NCBI RefSeq assembly: GCF_000003855.2
Contig: NW_003101679.1
Coordinates: 1,677,946 to 1,741,945, forward strand
Reading direction: 5' to 3'
Source of the DNA: Blastomyces gilchristii SLH14081
Lineage: Eukaryota > Ascomycota > Eurotiomycetes > Onygenales > Ajellomycetaceae
Length of the DNA: 64,000 bases
A program made the translations under genes and the position numbers. Shown piece after piece: positions 39,222 through 51,282 of the stretch (the first letter of the stretch is position 1; each line of letters opens with the position of its first letter). Below the pieces are notes generated by a model. It did not search any database. It saw only the letters and a program-made list of their open reading frames with translations, and was not told the origin of the DNA.

Positions 39222-42200
39222 TGGTCATAGCGCTGTAACCCGCCATCTCCTCGAAACTCAAACAAACCAAGGATTGCTACCCCATACTACCATTAAATGC
39301 TCGTACGAATTCTTCAGGCTATCAGACATCCCGGATTCCAATTGTATTGCCACTTCTTTTTTGTAGAGAGCCACCCTCGATCCCATGAGAAGGCATCATT
39401 CATTATCGGCTTGACTCACTTCCATCTCATATTAGAAAATGTCGAGGGCAACAATAACAAGGCAGAAGGAGGTTTGGACGATCAGAGAGCTTCTCCACAA
39501 ACGCAAGGAACCCCGTCCCAAGCCTGTCGAGTAAGATTTTCTTTGATCTATCTTTTCTGTGTCTTCCAGGGTTGGCATGTCTGGTCTGACTAATCATCTA
39601 TCGAACCAATCGACCGTTGATAACACTCTGCGCTCATGTTTTCATACAACGAAACGTCGTTGCTTTCGGACTTAGTGCTTCTGACAGAGTAGCACAGAAA
39701 AAAATATATGTAAATACAAATAATTCTTTTGGCCTTCAATTGCTCAGCAGAGTTGACAGCCTGGAACCCTTTGGGTCACAGAGCATTATCTAATTTGCCA
39801 TCTGTTGACAAAAGTGGAATGGCTCGGCCCGTTAAAGGCAGCGGTGGTGACCAAGCTCTTTTGCTTAGTAGTTGCACCATCGAAGTAAACTTCACCTTAA
39901 TTTTTAGCCTCGTCCTTCTACTTCTACATGATTGTACTTTGTATTGATATCAATATGGGTATGGAGTCTAATATGACGGGGGAACTCCCTTTGTCATATC
40001 ATATACTGAGTATACAGCGGAGAGAATACGGACTTTGAGATCTCTCAAAAGGAAATATAAATATTCCCAGGATAACTCAGGTGGGTTTCCCCATCCGTAG
40101 ACTTTGCTGAAACCTTGCCCAAATCCGCCTCCGATCGGCAGCCACAAATCGTGGCAGGAATGAACCTCCCAGAGCTAGTGAGTTGACTAAAGCGTTCATG
40201 CAGGACAAAAATGAAGGCTGGCATGGTAAAAGGTGCAGACCTGTAGAACAGAAAAGGACATCAAGGTTGGTACGTATCCTAATTGGGAAGTTTTCCGATC
40301 ATCCTCCGCAGATCCACGGAGCTTCTTGATCTCACTCCACACCATTCGGCCATCATACATGACTTGGTGTTGATCGTGAGGCGCTTCTTGCATACCCGCG
40401 ACCTTTTCTTTTCCTTCTTTTGCTTTTTCTGTTCCTTTCCTATCCAATCTCGTTCCGGTTGGTCGTTTTGGGAAGAATGATCATGGCTAAAATGGGCCGG
40501 GTCAGTCGGCAACCGAAAAGGAAGGGAAACTAAAGGTAGCCCAGTTTCCCCCAAGCACTTGGTAAAAAGGTACATTACATGATAGACTGAAGTCCGCTAC
40601 GCCGCACTGATCCCTAAGACCTTGGGTCTTTACTAAACAGCGAGTGGGGAAAATAAAGTTACCTACCTAGTTAAACTTGTGGATGAACTGGGAAAAATGA
40701 TTGTCAAGTTGATTCATTCTCTTTGTCTACAAGTTATGGCTCGTTTTCGCCCCTGAAAAGAAGCAACTCAAACCAGAGGGTAGTTCACTACCTAACGGAG
40801 TACGGATGCCCCCGGAAGAAGTTTTGTCTCGCCTCACACTAAGAATTTAAACTGAAATAAATACTGATCCTAGCATTAAGTATTGCCGTTCCATCTCACA
40901 TCAAGAGAGTTTGACTCTTAGAATTAGAGACCAATACCCCCTGGCTTGCTCACTAGCTCACCGCCCAAATCTCAGATGGTCTGGCCTACCGAGAGATTCG
41001 TTGCATTAGAAACCATATTTCAATATAATTTCTTAGCGTGAGGCAAAATTTTCCACAGAGGCCTCTGTAGGTGGCTGGCCAATGGTCCAGACTAATCGGT
41101 ATGGTATCTGAGAGGACTCCTTGCTGAGTTGCGGTCTTGATTCCGCCCCTGAGTGTCATGAGGTATCAAACGTACTGTACCTCGCACTTTGCCTTCCCCA
41201 GACACCATCCCTGGGATAGCGATATTCGAATTTCTATTCGTCACCGTCGGCAACTACGACAAAACTCTCCATCACGCTGGAAACCAATGGCCAACTTCAA
41301 CCAAGTGGGAGAATCGAGGCGCGTGGGCAAACAAGGGTCCTTAACCTTTTCCCAACGGTCAGCCAGCACTGCAGATCAGCTGGAAAAAGCAAATTAAATA
41401 AACGACTGGTTTGAATGCTGAATATTTTTCCCGGTTCGTTGATCAGGAGAGGGAGGGCTGGCCGATTCAGAACTGAAGGAAAGGCGCCCCCTCGGGGCGC
41501 GGAACACCCCTCCCCTCCCCCAACCCCCTTCTTTCAACCTCATGCTCCTCTTTGATTGATCGATCCTGATGGCGGAGGCTGTTTTAGTGCAAGTTCCTCC
41601 AGTCCAAACTCCTCAAAGGGAACCAAGATTTTCCCAGGAACGTGTTTTTATAGATTATCAAGTGGGGTTCTCAATTCATCTCACAATGCGTGAGGTCCAG
41701 CTCGCCCGGCTCGTTTTCTTTTCTTTTTTACCCCAGATGAGCTGCAGAAAAAACAATTATTCGCAGAGACAGAATCAGGGTGATTCAGTGGCTGATGTAC
41801 TCTGTATGGGTGAGCGACAGGCGCTAAGAGCAGCCAAGATTGCTAGGGGTTACCTTGACGATTACATTGTGGCTTCTCTTAGGGCCCTGGAAGGAAGTAC
41901 CTTCCATGTTACTCTGTACTTCGTCTAGATTTTGCTTATTTTCCATTTTCCTGGTCTTCTCTGTCCTGGCTGCAAAGAATGGGGGGAATAATGTTTTGCT
42001 TCGACCGCGGATAACATATGGTTCTTGTTCCCTTTTTGGGCCAGCCAGAATCCCTGCCAACAGCCCGACAACTTGGTTCTGCAGATGTGACGGCAAAGCA
42101 AAATAAAATAATAAAATAAAATGAGTCAAAGGCAGCATGGGCGAAACACATATACGCAGTAGCATCGCCTTTCAGGGAATCCTGTCAAAGCATCTTCGGG

Positions 42201-43784
42201 GTGGACGCGCCGTTCTGTTCTTTCGCCTGGGCATCCAAAATAAGCCACAAGTGATAGCCGGTGGTATTACAGGCTTCGAGCCTAACTTAACACCGACTCA
42301 TTCACAAGGCCCAACAATCCTTGCATTCTGCATACAAAATCGCCACCTCCTCATTTTCCAGCGCATCTTCATCCCCCCTTCCGCATCAATCCATAATCGA
42401 AGGATACAGACCAGCCTTTTACGGAGGTTGTTCCGCGCAATAAGAGGGCTAGGCCAAAGAAGCTCTTTTTTGCGATCCTCACATCCACAACAACGCAAGA
42501 GCATCTGCAAATTGATGGCTTCCCCTTTTCTCACGGAGTTTCAGTGTCTTCGACTGTCTCGGCCCAGCCCCGATAAATTCTGGACCGAATGAAGACGTTC
42601 CCGAAAAGCTAAAGGCCATCCAGCCACACCCCCAAGACTTTGAGGCTCCAGGGTCTGTTCCCTATTCCACTCTGATTCTGTGAATCCAGCCGCGTAAAGA
42701 CTACATACAAGGGGGCAGAAGAGAACGACAAGTCAATAAAATTAAGCAAAAAAAATAAAAAAAATAAATGGACCTAGACCAAGCCACAGGCAGAGAAGAA
42801 AAGAAGAGCACTGCTCGACTCTGTTCTCGACCGGTGATGAATCATGGATCCTCTACTCCTACTCCACTGTTATCATGAAGAGCACTCGTGATGTCTCGCT
42901 CTCTAGTTCATTCAATTAATTGATTCAAAGGGCGGCGGACAAGAGGGGCAAAAGAAATCGAGGACGCGTCAGTCGAGCGCACCATGCAGTGCTAGTAGCT
43001 GCCAATTATGCTGCTGATTAGCGGCGAGGAGTTCTGATTTGCGCTCTCCCATTCCTTAAGCGCTCTGCAGTTTGCAGAGATGAACAGAGCGCATGGGCGG
43101 AATGCGGCCTTACAGTGAGAGCATCCATTTATTAATTCATTCATTTCACATTTTTATCAGATGTTTGTGGCACACAGAGAGAGGTACACTTTTCAAAAGG
43201 CCCAGCTTGAACAACGTTGTATGAAGTAGTTCATCACATCCTTTCCACGGACACCTTTGCGCCTAAGAACAACTTGAACAGGGGAAATTTCCAGATTCAT
43301 GATCTATTATACTTTTTCTTGGCCCAGGCCTGTTTCTCAAATGTCCTCGAGAGCAAAAAGGAACCTGCACTCGCACTCTTAACTCTATGCGACCTGCAGT
43401 ACGGGATGCGCACGGACCTCTGGATGAGGATAGCCTCGAGAGAAGCAGGGACCATGTGCAGCTTTCTCGGTGGTACAGCTCTTAAGGTTCGGGAGGATAC
43501 CAGCCCTTACCTGAATCTACTCTGTAAAAGTGCCTAGGGGGACCCGAATACAGACAAGTTGATGAGGTCATCGTACATCTATATGTACAGATCGGGAACG
43601 GCCACTCAACTTGTGTCTTGGAGGATAACGTTGTTGTGTTGTAATCTAACTACGCGAGTTACACTAAATAGGTTGGGGTGGCACGTGACTAGGGTAGGTG
43701 TCATACCATACGGGAAGAACGTAGGGTTAATTTACGGTGATTACACCGTGGATCCACCATTCCACCCGTGTCACGTGTCGCCGA

Positions 43785-44660
43785 TTGTAACACATGTTCC
43801 ATCATTATATTCAGTGACACATCACTGAATATTAAATGTCAAGATGGCATTGAAACAGCACAGGACTTCTTGACATTATCAGGGGACAGCTCAGTCATCA
43901 TATAATCAGTGAATGTCATCATCAAGATACTACTGAGATACTGTGAGCCATGATATACTGTTCTGTTAGTGAAATCAATACTTGTATACTATTCAGCTAG
44001 ACTAGTTAACTACTTTATACAAATCAAATTACTATCTAAAGAAATAAGATATCTCAAGTGCAATATAAATATCTTATTATTCAAGATTTATACACTAAAT
44101 AATCATTATTATCATCAGTATTTAGTATTGAAATATTATATAATACTGTCTTTTGAATCACTGAAAGCCTGATAATAGTATAACTATCAGAATTCTCTTA
44201 TAAAATCAGCAGATTCAGCAGATAATTCTGTCTGATATAATGTAGAGAAGTAAGTGTAAAGAAAATCTACTTAATTCTTCTTATTTCATGAATAAAAATA
44301 GTTATAATTCAGTCAAGATCAGTTCTCTGATATTGAAGAATATTTCTCTTTATAAGAGAGATTCAGTAAATATACTCTCTGATTTATATATTAATAAGTT
44401 AATAACTGATTGATTAATTAGTTGAAGAGATATACTGAACTGAGAATATTAACTTATTATAGAAAAGAATCAGACAGTGATTTAGTTTTAAAACTGAGAA
44501 CTTATTTTAATCAGTGTTATAGAATTCTCATAGATTATTAAGAAATGAATAAAGTAATTCAAGCTTGAAGAGATTTATAAATTATATATTAACTTTCTCT
44601 GATATCTTACTTAATAATAGATGAACAGAATCAGAAGTCAACTGCAGATAGATTTTAACA
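43785..44660 (+). mobile_element. CpG-free repeat remnant, possibly an LTR and leader
   Basis: CpG stops abruptly at about 43790, within a TGTAACACATG sequence that could be an LTR start. An 11-bp perfect hairpin (ATATTCAGTGA, loop CACA) at 43807-43832 and a 10-bp inverted repeat (AATGTCAAGA and its complement, about 43835-43878) follow. There is a TATAAGAGAG promoter-like motif near 44352. No coding motif was seen, and no second LTR copy lies in the window, so the class is uncertain. Confidence 0.35.
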
Positions 44661-44819
44661 GTTTTATCATCAGCATCACCACGAACTCGCTCGATTTTTC
44701 GAATAAGAACCCGCTGATAGATCCATCAAAAAGCCCTCAATCATACAAGCATTCTGACCCCATCGCCGACCGCATACCCTGTGTGGTGGTGGAGTTATCC
44801 AGCCAAATGTGAACTGGAT
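44661..44819. other. CpG-containing island between two mutated elements
   Basis: About 150 bp with normal composition (ACGAACTCGCTCGATTTTTCG, CCCATCGCCGACCGC) lie between the CpG-free remnant and the first base of LINE copy A. No gene is recognised. It is either unique DNA preserved between insertions or part of a low-copy element. Confidence 0.45.
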
Positions 44820-45025
44820 ATTGTTTGAAACTCCTGTGTGGGATTATCCCCCATTCTCCCCTATCACACCACAACCCCGGGTCAAAGTGCCATACAAATT
44901 GTAAGGTGAAGAGACCTAGTCATATGCATCAATCTTCTCAATTTTGAAAGATCCCTGATCTGTAGTTGTGAAGATATCTGAGAAGTGATCTCTGTGAAAA
45001 CCCTGTTCATCTTTGATGTTTCAAA

Positions 45026-45291
45026 ACATCAACACTAAGTTTCACTCTCATACCGCCCTTTCTAATCTGGCCCATTCTCAGCAGAAAAATACAAAAAGAT
45101 ATCTCAGTAATAATATTAAGTATATAATTAACAGTTACTTCTGAAGTGCAATCTCTGCAGTCTGTCTTCAGTGTATCTAGACATCAATGCCAAGTCTCAC
45201 CCTTATACTACCTCTCTCAATCTGGCTCATCTTCAACAGAAAAGTACAAAAAGATACCTCAGTAACTGTGCTCAATACATAATTAATAGAT
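45026..45291 (+). repeat. Tandem duplication in the leader of LINE copy A
   Basis: About 110 bp starting ACATCAACAC at 45026 is repeated from 45181 (ACATCAATGC) with a period near 155 bp. Both copies keep the GCAGAAAA/ACAGAAAA-TACAAAAAGATA block. Copy B has this segment once (from about 50163). Confidence 0.75.
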
Positions 45292-46194
45292 ATAACAACT
45301 ATAAAATCAGTATACTTCAAGATCTGACTGAGCCTTTGATCTCTGCACAGTGAGATATATTAAATCTAGTTTTAATATCTTAATATTCAATAGATTCTGC
45401 AAGGAATTAAGCACAGTAATACTAGATTTCTATTGAATTTGAGAATTAACTCTATATTGATATAATTATTGATAAAGTCTTCTATTTTGAGATATAAATA
45501 ATCAGTTTCTCTACATCTCACTGACAATATTTATATTATTATATAGAAACAGACTTATATTCTCTATAATATCAAGACTCTGAAGAGAGAAAGTCTTGAT
45601 AGAGAGTATACAGTAGTACATATCTTAGCAGTTTCTATCTCATTCTTCTGCAGCAGTTAATACAAAAAAAAGATTTTAGAAATAGTTTTTTACTTCTCTT
45701 GAAAAAGTAAGGTGTTTTTCTCTGAGTTTTATACAATATTCTTACAAAGAATTAAAAACAGAGTTATTTTCTGTCATAATTTTATATTCTTTTAAGTAAG
45801 AATTACTTTTTCAGTGACTGAAGAGCTTTTATTAATACTTAATTCTTTTTTACACTCTTTATTAACTGATTTGAGTTGCACACTTATTGTGTGAGAAGAA
45901 TTGAATAATTTAGAATAAAATTGAATAGTTTTAATTAATTTCTCTGCAAAAAATTAATTTATTTTTTATCAGTTTTTCTCTTAAAAACTGTTATATTATC
46001 TGATTTACTATTAATTGATATCATACTTTTTCTCACTGTATTCTAAGAAAGAGATTGTAAAGATTTTATTGATTTATCTTAAAAATCAATTTTAGTTTAT
46101 TAGATTCTCTTCAAAAATCTAATCTAGTTACTGAACTAGTGTGAAAAAAATCAGGTGTTTTATACACAAAAGTCTGTTATTCTTCTTTTGAAAT

Positions 46195-46325
46195 AGTCTG
46201 ATCAACTTTTCAATTGAAAACAGACTTAGAAACCTCTTAATTGAAACAGTCTGACTAACTTTTCAATTCAAAAGAGTTTAATAAATATCTCAATTGAATT
46301 AGTCTGATCAACTTTTCATTGAGTA
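46195..46325 (+). repeat. 53-bp tandem repeats just before LINE copy A ORF1
   Basis: AGTCTGAYYAACTTTTCA recurs at 46195, 46248 and 46301, exactly 53 bp apart. Copy B has only two units (51199 and 51252), with the same period. It ends a few bases before the ORF1 ATG. Confidence 0.85.
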
Positions 46326-46331
46326 AGAATA

Positions 46332-47365
46332 ATGAGTTCAAAAGTACACTCAGTTCATGTGAAAAAAGATGCTTTCTCAAATGTTATTTCTGAGATTGAA
46401 ATTCTGAAGAGAAGAAAGAAAGAAGAAATAGAGAAATAACAAGTTCTTGAAATACAGAAACTTGAAAAAGTAAGTAAAATTCTTGAAAAGCAGTATCTGA
46501 GTGAGATGAATGAAGAAGTTCTGTTAATTCTTCATACTCAGACTAGATAACTACAGGAAGTAATCAAGTTCAAACTTGAAATTTCAAACACAGTTTAAAA
46601 AACTTTGAAAATTTCTAATATAATCACTGACTCTTCAGTTTGCTCTTCTTTCTTTTCTACTTCTTCTTCTTCTTCTTCTTTAAATCAGAAGAAAATATAT
46701 ACTCAAGCAGCTGAATCTGCTATCTCTAAACCTGCTATCTCTAAATCTGCTATCTCAAAACCTGCTCAAAATTCTGAGAAAACTGAGAAGAATACTGCTC
46801 ATACTTCTAGTGATAGAAGAGTGAAGAAAAAAATGTAAAAAGAGAAAAATCTTCAAATCTCCAGAAATAGAAGACTTATTCTCAAAGTCTCAAATCAGAA
46901 CATATTGCAGAGAAATAAGCTAAACTCAAACCTTATTTTCAGAATTAGAAATGAAATCAATCAGCAGTTCTTTTCTCAGTTAATAACTGATATTGAAGTT
47001 TAAAAACCAGTTATAGCTTCAATTGAATCATTCTTCTTTGAAAACTTCATCATTCTGATCACAATGCCTGAATTCAGTGCAGAATTCCTTATTCAGAATG
47101 AGAATCTCTGAAAATCAGCAGTAGAATCTTTGTTAAACACAACAATTCTATCTAAGAGAGATGAAAAGTGAGATAAATTCATTCTTTATAATATTTCAGT
47201 TGAAATTTTTGACTGTGAAGAAGGAATACTACTTCTCAAAAATGAATTAGAAGAATACAACTCTATTCAACTGAGAAAAGAGCCTGTATAACTAAATTCA
47301 ATTGAGTTCAGACAAAGCAGAAGAAATGCCTCTGTTCTAGTATATACAAAGACAATTGAACAGTT
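46332..47365 (+). pseudogene. LINE copy A ORF1 (gag-like), broken and lacking zinc knuckles
   Basis: It begins MSSKVHSVHVKKDAFSN and includes a coiled-coil-like segment and a Ser-rich stretch (46640-46690). Stop codons interrupt it. An internal deletion removes the CCHC region present in copy B and joins it directly to the endonuclease of ORF2. Confidence 0.75.
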
Positions 47366-49957
47366 AATCAAGATATCAATTTAATCTAAGATTTGATATC
47401 ATGTCTGACCCTGATATTCTGGTGAGTGACATTATAGATAAAGAAAATGAGGTTGATACTATACAGCTTATAAATATCTATAATGAAAAGTCATTGAAGA
47501 AATATAACAATATCTGAACAATTGATAGAGAATTTCTGAACATAACTTCATTGAGAAACTCTATAATTATAGAAGACTTCAATGCACATCATCTCTGATG
47601 AAATTCAGAATGCAAGAGAGCAGTGAGAGCTGATAATCTGATTGAATGAATCTTTGAGCATTTAATAGATTTGATTAATAAGTCTGATCAATAAACATTC
47701 TTTAGAAAAGATATGAAATAGAAGTCTATTATAGATCTAATCTTCATGTCACAAAATCTAATGAAAAGAAGACTTGTAAACTGATTTATTAATTCAAATA
47801 AGACATCAGAATCAGGTCATGAGATTATTTAATTTAATATTAAACTGAGTGAAAAACAAATGAGTGAAAATCCTCTTCTCTCTAATCAGTATAACTTTGA
47901 AAAAGCTGATTGAAAAGTAGTTAAAGAAAGTATAAAACTGTTAAAATCTGAAAGACAGAATGAGCTATATTGAAATTCTGGTCAAGATATCTCAAATGAA
48001 ATGCTTGAGAATAGAGTGAAGCTTATTACATCTATTATTCTAACAAGTGTTAGAGATAATATTTCAAAGAGAAAATCTTCTGAGTATTCAAAATCTTGAT
48101 GAAATGAGAATATCTCATCTAAAAGAAAAGAATTGACTACTGCTAGAAGAGATTGAAAGAATGATGTAATATCTGATAAAGAGTTCAAAGCTGTCAGAAA
48201 TGAATATTTTTCAGATATTAAAAGAGCTAAAACAGACTACTGAAATAAATTTCTTGAAGAAGCATAAGAGAAGAAAGTTTTTAAAGCTTTTAACTATACT
48301 AAAACAAGAAGTGTAGCAAAACTTTCAGCCTTAGAATATGAGTTTCAGAATAAATCATATACAGCAAACTCTTTTGAGAAAAAATGTCAAGCTTTCATAA
48401 GAATTCTCTATCAGAACTCATCAGATTCAGATTCAGATTCAGAGAAAGAGAATATATCACTTCTCAACTACATTGATGAAAATGACTGGAAATGGTCTGA
48501 TCTTACACAAGATGAATTAGAGTCAGCTATCTTCTCAAGTTCTGTTAAAACTGCTGCAGGTTCTGATTCAATTAATCACTTGATTATTCAAAATACATAG
48601 TTCTACTTAAAGAATGAATATTTTGAGCTCTTTTTCAATCTCTTGAAAAATGAATATCATTCTGAATGCTGAAGAGAAGCCACTGAAGTGATTCTTGCAA
48701 AACCTAATAGAAAAACTTCAATTCCTAAGTCATATAGAGTAATATCTCTATTGAACTGCCTAGAAAAGGTTTTAGAAAAGATAATAGCTACTCAACTATC
48801 TTTTATAAGCTCTATAGATGATTCTCTTTTATTCAGTGAATAAATGAGAGATAGAAAACAGTATTCTGCAATTAACACTGTTCTCTCAGTTGTTTATAAT
48901 ATTCAAATAGCAAAGCATGAGGGCCTGGTCTCAACTGCAGTTTTTATTGATATAAAAGAAGCATTTGATCATGTTTCAAAGTCAAAGTTAATTCAGACAT
49001 TGAAGATATTAAAACTGCCACTTTCTCTAATAAAATGAGTTAACTGTTTTATATCTAAAAGAAGTATATAACTCTTCTTTGATGAAATGAAACAAGACAA
49101 GACTGAGATAAAAATAGAAGTATCACAGAGATCTTCAATCTTACTCATTTTATTTGTAATATACACTGCATATCTATTCAAAAATAGAAATATGAGAATA
49201 GTGTGATCTTTAAGTTATATGAATGATATTGATCTAGTCTACAGCTTAAAAACTATTAAAGAGAATTTGAAAGTAATTGAAGAAGCTGCAAAGGAAATCT
49301 TTGTTAAAACAGGTATCAATTAAATTCAATTTAATATGAATAAAACTGAGTTAATTCATTTCTTTTCTAGATTCAATGAGAAAGAACTATCTCTAACTCT
49401 TTTAAATAAAGAGATTAAACCCAGTGTAAATGTCAAATAATTAGAAGTATGATTAAACTTCAAGTTAAATTTTAAATATCACATTCAACAAAGAACTGTC
49501 AAGGCAGAAAGACTATTGAACAACATAATCAGACTATTAAATACAGAGAGAGGTCTATTCTTCCAGGCTATGAGACAGTTATATATAGCCTGTATTACAT
49601 CAGTGGCTGATTATGAAGTTCAAGTTTGATGAAATAATCAAGAGAATTTCACTGAACTCTTTCAAAGTCTGCAAAACAGAGTCTTGAGAAGAATTCTGAG
49701 AGCATTCAAATCATCTTCTATTAAAGCAATGGAAATTGAAGCTTCAATTCCTTCTCCTGCTATTAGATTTGAAAAGGCCTGTATGAACTATGCTCTGAGA
49801 GTTGTAAAGATGAGCTCAAATCATATAATCAGAGAAAGAGTCTCTTCTTCATTTCCATCAATTAACTCTGGAAATGAACTGGATTGGAATAGATTTCTTG
49901 ATTGGAATGAAAATAATTCTTCAAAGAAAATGCCTTCTCAACTGTACAGACTATGCT
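47366..49957 (+). pseudogene. LINE copy A ORF2 (endonuclease plus reverse transcriptase), broken
   Basis: Endonuclease landmarks read through stops: IIEDFNAHHL near 47570 (EEP family, usually GDFNAHH) and a DLIFMSQNLM stretch near 47735. Reverse transcriptase follows with YRVISLLNCLEK near 48735, AVFIDIKEAFDHV near 48940 (first Asp) and YMNDIDLVYS near 49220 (the YxDD box with D to N). It ends abruptly in the linker before RNase H. Confidence 0.8.
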
Positions 49958-51282
49958 GTCGTTCGGAACTCCTGCGTGGGATTATCCCCCATTCTCCCCT
50001 ACCACACCACAACCCCGGGCCAAATTGCCATACAAATTGTAAGGTGAAGAGACCTAGCCGCATGCACCAATCTTCTCGATTTTGGAAGATCCCCGATCTG
50101 TAGTTGTGGAGATATCTGAGGAGCGCCCTCCGCGAAAACCCTGTCCATCTTTGATGTTCCAAAACACCAACGCCAAGTCCCACCCTTGTACCGCCCTTCC
50201 CAATCTGGCCCATCCCCGGCAGAAAAATACAAAACGATACCTTGGCAATAATATCAAGCACATAACCAACGGACAACGAGTCAACAGCACACCAACAACT
50301 ATAAAATCAGTATATCCCAAGGTCTGACTGAGCCTTTGATCCCTGCACAGTGAGATATATTAAATCTAGTTTTAATATCTCAATATTCAATAGATTCTGC
50401 AAGAGATTGAGAACAGCAACACTAGATTTCTATTGAATTTGAGAATTAACTCTATATTGATATAATCATTGACAAAGTCTTCTATTTTGAGATATAAATA
50501 ACCAGTTCCTCTACATCCCGCTGGCAATATTTATATTATTATATAGAAACAGACTTATATTCTCTATAATATCAAGACTCTGAAGAGGGAAAGTCTTGGT
50601 AGAGAGTATACAGTAGTGTATATCTTAGCAGTTTCTATCTCATTCTTCTGCAGCAGACAATGCATAAAAAAAAAAGATCTTAGAAATAGTTTTTTACTTC
50701 TCTTGAAAAAGTAAGGTGTTTTTCTCTGGGTTTTATACAATATTCTTACAAAGAATTAAAAACAGAGCTGTTTTCTATTATAATTTCATATTCTTTTAAG
50801 TAAGAATTACTTTTTCAGTGACTGAAGAGCTTTCATTAATACTTAATTCTTTTTTACACTCTTTATTAACTGATTTGAGTTGCACACTTGTTGTGTGAGG
50901 AGAATTGAATAATTTAGAATAAAATTGAATAGTTTTAATCAATTTCTCTGCAAAAAATTGATTTATTTTTTGTCAGTTTTTCTCTCAAAAACTGTCATAT
51001 TATCTGATTTATTATCAATTGATATCATACTTTTTCTCACTGTATCTCAAGAAAGAGATTGTAAAGATTTTATTAATTTATCTCAAAAATCAATTTTAGT
51101 TTATTAGATTCTCTTCAAAAATCTAACCTAGTTACTGAACTAGTGTGAAAAAAATCAGGTGTTTTATACATAAAAGTCTTTTATTCTTCTTTTGAAACAG
51201 TCTGACCAACTTTTCAATTGAAAACAGACTTAGAAATATCTCAATTGAAACAGTCTGATCAACTTTTCATTGAGTGAAAACA

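Larger units (their letters stand above)
34476..43784. other. 9.3-kb gene-poor stretch upstream of the CP2-like gene
   Basis: Composition is ordinary and CpG-containing, so it is not a mutated transposon block. The longest frames are 151, 119, 124 and 106 codons (42137-42592, 41569-41928, 37262-37636, 43217-43537). None has a recognisable motif, the 124-codon one has no ATG at its start, and several overlap antisense frames of equal length. It has a CT tract at 35618-35646, a G12 run at 35357, several GTACTGTACAT-like palindromes (36394, 36736, 36868, 36972), (AAAAT)n at 36510-36530, and the hairpin pair at 38917-39221. It may hold long regulatory DNA or noncoding RNAs. Confidence 0.5.
44820..49957 (+). 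mobile_element. LINE copy A (I/Tad-like non-LTR retrotransposon), 3'-truncated
   Basis: It shares its first nucleotide and leader with copy B at 49958, so this is probably the true 5' end. A 1.5-kb leader is followed by ORF1 from the ATG at 46332, endonuclease, and reverse transcriptase. The element then stops at 49957 exactly where copy B begins, so its RNase H domain and tail are missing. Relative to copy B it has a tandem duplication in the leader, one extra 53-bp repeat, and an internal deletion of about 870 bp around 47365. It is heavily C-to-T mutated. Confidence 0.85.

Noticed and set aside
41569..42592. Frames of 119 and 151 codons as possible genes
   Set aside because: No domain, no convincing composition, and equally long frames on the opposite strand at the same place. 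They look like chance open frames.
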